Origin: Begonia masoniana
Taxonomy: Eukaryota > Streptophyta > Magnoliopsida > Cucurbitales > Begoniaceae
Reading direction: 5' to 3'
DNA length: 64,000 nucleotides
Assembly: GCA_022432975.1 (NCBI GenBank)
Contig: CM039502.1
Coordinates: 15,221,143-15,285,142 of the forward strand
Shown: in pieces, positions 58,701 through 64,000 of the stretch
Numbering within the stretch: the first letter of the stretch is position 1
Layout of the letters: each line of letters starts with the position of its first letter
Program-made: the position numbers and the translations under genes
The notes under the pieces: model-generated
What the model was told of the DNA's origin: nothing
What the model saw: only the letters and a program-made list of their open reading frames with translations
The model's database searches: none

Positions 58701-61079
58701 TCGATTAGGCTCGAACGAATCCATCCATGATATAAATTCCTGCACAGAAGAGTCAGAATCGAACAACACATCATGATTTAGTAGAGCAACCTCGAGAGGA
58801 TCACTAAAATGCAGAGAAGCTCCGTCCACCGCTGAATCGAGAGAGTCAATCCTAAATATATCATCGCTGGCTTTCGGATATTTCATGGAGTTAAATACAT
58901 TAAATATCACTTCTTCATCTTGCAAGCGTAATTTCAACTCTCCCCTCTGAACATCGATCATGGCACCCCCCGTAGCTAAGAATGGCCTGCCCAAAATAAT
59001 AGGTATGTCCCGATCCTCCTCCATGTCGAGAACTACAAAGTCTGCTGGGAATATAAATTTGTCGACTTTAACCAACACATCTTCGATTATTCCTCTTGGA
59101 TGTTTTATTGATCGGTCGGCCATCTGTAAAATTACCCTTGTTGGTTTTGCTTCCCCTAGTTCAAGCCTTTGAAAGATAGAAAGAGGCATTAGATTGATGC
59201 TGGCACCTAAATCACATAATGCACGCTCGAAGATGTAATTCCCAATCTCACATGGAACCGTAAAACTGCCCGGGTCTTTCAACTTTTGTGGTAGTTTACG
59301 TTGAATTATTGCACTGCATTCTTCAGAAAGGGCGATCGTGCCACAATCCTCTATTTTCCTTTTATGGGATAAAACCTCTTTTAAAAATTTTGCATAAGTT
59401 GGCATTTGCTCCAGGGCTTCGGCAAATGGAATGTTGATATGAAGCTGCTTGAACACCTTCAAGAATTTTTCAAACTGTTTATCCAACTTTGAATTTTTCA
59501 GGCGTTGTGGGAAGGGGACCTTAGGGATAATCTCCATTGGAATCTGAGGTGGAGTGTCCAGTGGCTCGTGATCCTTTGGTGTGGACTCGGATGATGACGA
59601 ATGCACTCCGTCATGTGCGACCACTTTCTTATTTTCTTTGGCACAATTTTCAATCACTGCTCCACTTTTAAGTGTGATGGCATTGCACTGTCCTCTAGGA
59701 TTGACTTCAGTAGAGCTGGGTAATGCACCTTGAGGGCGACCATTTAAAGCAGCTGTTATCTGGCCCATTTGAGTTTCCAAACTACGAATTTGAGCTGACT
59801 GGTTTTGCAAAGTTGTTCTTGTTTCAGCCATAAATTTATTGGTATGCTCCCCCATTTCGGCAATGATACTACTAGTGCGCTCACCCATTTTGGCAATTAA
59901 CTCTTCAAGATTAACCTTCCTTTCCTGCACTGGTGGTCCTTGCTGAGGTACTTGAGGCGGTTGCACAGCGTTATTATGATTTTTCCATGAAAAATTCGGG
60001 TGATTGTTGCGCCCCCCATTAAAATAATTCCCTGAATTCTGATAGGTAGGTCTAGTATAATTTCCCACAAACTGAGCTTGTTCAGACGAATTGCTAGCCA
60101 TTTGGTTCCCTTGCTGACAGTTTTCACTAGCATGTGGTCCTTGGCACCAATGACATTGTATGATTGTGGAATGAATTGCATTAACTGGAGCTTGAGTACC
60201 CTGGATGTGCTGAGTGAGGGATGCAATCTGTGTAGTCAATGCTTTTATCGCTTCCAATTCTGGGGTATATGGCTACCTCCTCAAAATCTGACGTTCAACC
60301 GGGCACTGATCATTATTGAGGGATAACTCCTCTAACAGGTTGAATGCCTCCTCTTCCGTCTTTTGTAATAGTGATCCACCAGCCGCTGAGTTGACAAGAG
60401 TCCGTGTAGAAACTGATAAACCAATGAAGAATGTCTGTATTTGCATCCATTGTGGTAGACCATGTTGGGGGCATCTTCTTAAAAGCTCCTTGAATCGGCC
60501 CCATGCTTCATAGATTGTCTCACCATCAAATTGAGCAAAATTGGTGATTTCATTACGGAGTTTCGCCATCTTTTCAAAGGGAAAGAACTTGGATAGAAAT
60601 TTCTGCACTAATTCATTCCACGTGGTAATTGAATCCGAAGGTAAGGAGTTCAACCAATTCTTTGCGCGATCTCTTAGTGTGAAGGGGAATAACCTGAGCT
60701 TGATAGCATCCTCAGAGACATTATGGTATTTAAAAGTATCACAGATCTCGACGAAGCTAGCAATATGATCCTTAGGGTCCTCATTAGGCATACCACAAAA
60801 TTGATACTGTTGGATCATTTGTATTGTTCCCGGCTTTATTTCAAAATTATTGCATGTGATAGCAGGTTTCCGAATTGCTGATTGAATCCCGTCCATGGAT
60901 GGCATAACATAATCGAGCAAAGTTCGTCGTCCGACCTCTGCCACTTCAACCCTCTGTTGTAGATTTGCATTTTGATCATCTGCCATAATTGCTTGTTTTG
61001 TTTCCCTTCGATTTCGGCGACAAGTTCGTTCAATTTCAAGGTCGATAGGGATTAGGTTGGCAGTACCTAATTTTCGCAT
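55740..61079 (-). pseudogene. Athila-like gag-pol polyprotein, nearly intact (two in-frame stops)
   Basis: One frame of 1780 codons runs from the ATG at 61079 to the end at 55740, broken only by TAG at 60275-60273 and TGA at 58412-58410. Gag core: RDRAKNWLNSLPSDSITTWNELV. A CHWCQGPHASENC zinc knuckle follows at about 60155. Protease: ALCDLGASINLMPLSIF (DLG form, usual in this lineage) and [55 protein letters not shown]. RNase [19 protein letters not shown] and [11 protein letters not shown]. Integrase: [71 protein letters not shown]. Both stops could arise by single substitutions. The TGA sits where relatives have a basic residue. Confidence 0.92.
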
Positions 61080-61193
61080 ACACCTGTAATGTGCAAATAA
61101 TGTAATGTAAGCCTAGCAGCAAAAAAAAAAAAAAAAAAAAAAAAATTCAAATATCAACTAAAATAAAATAATTCAATAATAACAAAATTAATT

Positions 61194-61210
61194 CCCCGGC
61201 AACGGCGCCA
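61194..61210 (-). promoter_or_regulatory. Primer binding site (tRNA-Asp type) of the Athila-like element
   Basis: The minus strand reads TGGCGCCGTTGCCGGGG a few bases after the LTR. An identical site at 52095-52111 follows the middle LTR. Confidence 0.85.
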
Positions 61211-61216
61211 AAAACT

Positions 61217-62916
61217 TGTTGCGAAAAATCGTACTACGCAAGTGCACGTGTCGCAGAAGTAATAAAGTGTATATAAAAGTACGAGTGTCGATCCCACGAG
61301 GAATAATTGTGTTAAATAATGAATATTTAATTTTTAGCTTAATTTGAAAAGAAATAATAAAGTTGGTAATTTTGATTTTTAAACTAAAATTAATTCAATT
61401 TAAATTAATTAGTAAATTAAATAGCAATTGCAAAAATTAAATGATTAAGATTTTATAATGGGAAAAACCTAGGGTTCCGATTTCACTTAGCTAATCCTAT
61501 TTATTTAACCTAATTCAAATCTTTAATTTCTATTCCAATGTGTTGATGGCAATTTCACAAAAATATTTATCAATCTCTCTCGAGCAAGGATAAATTTATT
61601 CAATTAACGAATTATTACCTCTCGGTCTCTAATCCTGAGAATTAATTAAACACATTAGGAACAAGAAATTATAATACCACTCAAACGTCCTAACTATCTC
61701 TAGTCTAGGATCCTTTTTAAGGTAATCTGTTCAGTGCACGGTTAAATTCTCCGCTCTCGCATCCCGAATTAACCCTAAAATTCTTAGTTTTGGTGATCAG
61801 GCAAACCTAAGTATTATTTCAGAATAAATTACTCAACACAGAAAAGGAACAGAAAATTAAGAACTTGAATTAAGAAAAATAAATAATCATAGTAAAGTTA
61901 CGTCGAAACCCTAGAACGAAAAGTTAGTTCATGCTAATAGAATTAAAAACGATAATAATAAAATAGTGCATAATCAAATAGAAGAAATAAAAATAATAGA
62001 AATAAAAAGAAAAGAAAAACTAGTTAAAAATGCTTCTCTTCGCTGCTGCTGGTCGCCAAATCGCAGATTACTCTGCTCTGTAAATCGCCCAACGTTTCTC
62101 TGCCAAGGTTCGCCGAATCGCCGACTCTCGTTGCTCGCCAGAATCACCGACTCTGCCGAATCCAGAATCGCTCAACGCCGAATCGTGAATCGCTTCTCGC
62201 CAGAACCGCCGAAGCTTCCTCTCTGCCGCGTTCCCAAAATCACAGACTCGGCGCCTGTCAAAATCGCCGAGCTCCGATCGACTCTTGCTGCCCGCCAAAA
62301 TCCCTCTTCCTCAATCGCCGAATCTTCGCTTGCCCCTCGTTCGCTGCTCTGAAAGTTGCTGAACTCTCCAAAATCGCAGCCTCCTCAAGTTGCCGCCTCC
62401 CTGTTTTGGTTTTATTAATTTCTTTCTTTCCTTTTTTTTTTTAATCCATGGATTAGATTTAGCCTTTCCAAATTTGCGCCCCACCGAATCACTGCTTGTT
62501 TCCAAAATCGTTGACTCTCCTCTTCTGTTGCTTTGTTTTAGGTTATATCCTTCCTCTAATTAGATCAATGACTTTGATTCTCTGATTCTTACATTGACGG
62601 TCCAGCAGCAAACTTTCTAAAATTGAATTAATGTGGCGATTAGTCGCTGGACGGTGGCGATTGATTACCACAGCCTCTGTTTTTCTTGTGCAAAATTTCT
62701 GTTGTTGTTTTTGGATATTGTGGTGATCAATCGCTGGACTTTGTGGAGATCGATCGCCATTTTATTGTTTTACCACTATTTTGTCTTTCTCCCTGTTTTA
62801 AATACGTTTTCTGCACACTTAAACAAAACTCATCAAATACTTTCACACATTTGAGAATAAACTTATCAAATCAAGTGTAAAAAGTATAAATAAGTGTGTA
62901 AATTACACACTTATTA
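61217..62916 (-). repeat. 5' LTR of the Athila-like array
   Basis: It is near-identical to 52118-53818 over 1700 bp. The outer end reads ACACTTATTA instead of ACACTTATCA, so the minus-strand terminus is TA rather than the canonical TG. This is either a substitution or a truncation two bases short. Confidence 0.92.
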
Positions 62917-63074
62917 GCCCCCCCGTTCTCCTCGCCTTAGAACGGGGAGGGGAGGGGACCACCGTTAAACGCACCCCTCCGCGTCGACGTGATCCACATG
63001 TGATGAATGTTCTAAGAACAGTTTGCCGCGTTCATAGAACGGTCCTCGTTCTAAGAACACACAAAAAGTGTTCA
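62917..63074. other. Flanking segment with TTCTAAGAA palindromes
   Basis: GC-rich start, then TGTTCTAAGAACA at about 63008 and CGTTCTAAGAACAC near 63048. No gene; origin unknown. Confidence 0.35.
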
Positions 63075-64000
63075 TGTAACGCCCCGAGTCCTCTGAACTC
63101 AGTTCGTTACACATAATCCGAACATAACTGAGAAACTTTGGACCAAATTTAAAACTTCGCTCGAAAGTCAAAATTTGACATTTTTCTAAAGTCTCAAAAC
63201 ATTTAAAATCTTGCAGCGGAAATTCTTTTGAGCAAAACAGAATTAAGCAGAGCTACGAAACAATGTTTGAATAATCGGTTAAAATATTGAGAAATAATTC
63301 GGCCATAAGAGATCAAGACTTAAGCGTGAAAACTTGAAAATCGTAAGAGTCAAACACATTTTCTGATAAGCAAAGTCAACAAAAAGGGGTGGAAACAGAA
63401 ACTGAAGGCTTCCACCGATCACAAAACGACAGAACTTATTATACACTTCTACCGATGACGTAAGCCGGATGATTCACTCATCTAACTCACACCGATCACA
63501 AAACGACAAACTTATTATACACTTCTACCGATGACGTAAGCCAGATGATTCACTCATCTAACTCACACCGATCACAAAACGACAAACTTATTATACACTT
63601 CTACCGATGACGTAAGCCGGATGATTCACTCATCTAACTCACACCGATCACTAAACGACAAATTTATTATACACTTCTACCGATGACTTAAGCCGGTTGA
63701 TTCACTCATCTATCTTACACTGATCACAAAATGACAAACTTATTATACACTTCTACCGATAGACCAAAAGAGACTCCAATAAGGAGCAAACCTGACTGCT
63801 AAACGACTTTTGTACATTTTACTGAAATCATTCTGATCAACACAAATCCACAATTATTAGAAATTCAAAATAGCAAGCTACAATCGAAATCAAATCATAT
63901 TTTTAAATCCAGAAAAGAAGTTCACAGAAGTGTTAAATGCAGTATCAAACTTCTACTATCATTTAAAATTCTCAGAACACTTCATCAGAATACCTAACCA
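63075..64000 (+). repeat. Start of another gypsy-type LTR with CCGAT repeats, cut by the window end
   Basis: It opens TGTAACGCCCCGAG, as the solo LTR at 40582 does. From 63412 to 63768 there are about 4.6 copies of a 76-bp unit with CACCGATCACAAAACGAC and CTTCTACCGATGACGTAAG. The phrase CCGATCACAAAACGACAA also occurs at about 41044 in the solo LTR. The end of this LTR lies outside the window. Confidence 0.75.

Larger units (their letters stand above)
51228..62916 (-). mobile_element. Athila-like Ty3/gypsy array: LTR, gag-pol, LTR, partial gag
   Basis: On the minus strand: LTR 62916-61217, primer site, gag-pol 61079-55740, a non-coding stretch of 1.9 kb, purine tract, LTR 53818-52118, primer site, truncated gag. 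RT wording ([28 protein letters not shown]) and the tRNA-Asp-type primer site fit the Athila lineage. No envelope-like ORF is found after integrase. The LTRs are nearly identical: I noticed only run-length changes, an A/G difference at 53275 and one terminal base. This is the youngest insertion in the window. Confidence 0.88.

Overview
The window is nuclear DNA from a flowering plant, most likely a eudicot. The genes have spliced introns, the proteins are of clearly plant type (a DYW-class pentatricopeptide protein, a PHT3-type mitochondrial phosphate carrier, a mitochondrial IF2), and the rest is plant transposable elements nested in one another. I cannot name the species.

Layout. 1-963: 3' part of a gypsy-type LTR, cut by the window edge. 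964-1539: relic of a Mutator-type accessory ORF. 1540-14854: a Sirevirus-like Ty1/copia element on the minus strand (gag, protease-integrase, RT-RNase H, plus a third ORF), with its 3' LTR truncated and its 5' LTR split by a 4.4-kb solo LTR that holds a 2.8-kb tandem array. 14855-17469: intergenic DNA with a TRIM element. 17470-23769: a Mutator-like element (MULE) with very long inverted repeats, two convergent decayed genes and a Cassandra-like LTR (5S rRNA-derived) inserted in the transposase.

24300-37232 is a host-gene island: mitochondrial translation initiation factor IF2 (+), mitochondrial phosphate carrier (-), a DYW-type PPR protein (-, one frameshift) and an unidentified 3' exon that runs into a 100-N assembly gap. 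All three identified genes serve mitochondria or, for the PPR protein, probably an organelle. Nothing in the sequence shows that they are co-regulated.

37333-50423: a Tekay/Del-like Ty3/gypsy element on the minus strand, broken by a solo LTR in its RT-RNase H region, by an Athila-type solo LTR in its 5' LTR, and by a third insertion there. 50424-51227: a short non-LTR segment. 51228-62916: a very young Athila-like Ty3/gypsy array (LTR, gag-pol, LTR, truncated second gag) on the minus strand. 63075-64000: start of another gypsy-type LTR with a 76-bp tandem repeat.

Three patterns stand out. First, LTRs of unrelated families (the copia LTR and at least three gypsy-type LTRs) carry many copies of one short motif family, roughly ATC-NN-CCGAT or its complement. 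Second, one protein domain occurs as the MULE accessory gene, as the third ORF of the copia element, and as the relic at 964-1539. Third, the MULE inverted repeats run right up to both start codons, so both MULE genes share one promoter and leader sequence. All motif and domain statements come from reading by eye. No database search was run.
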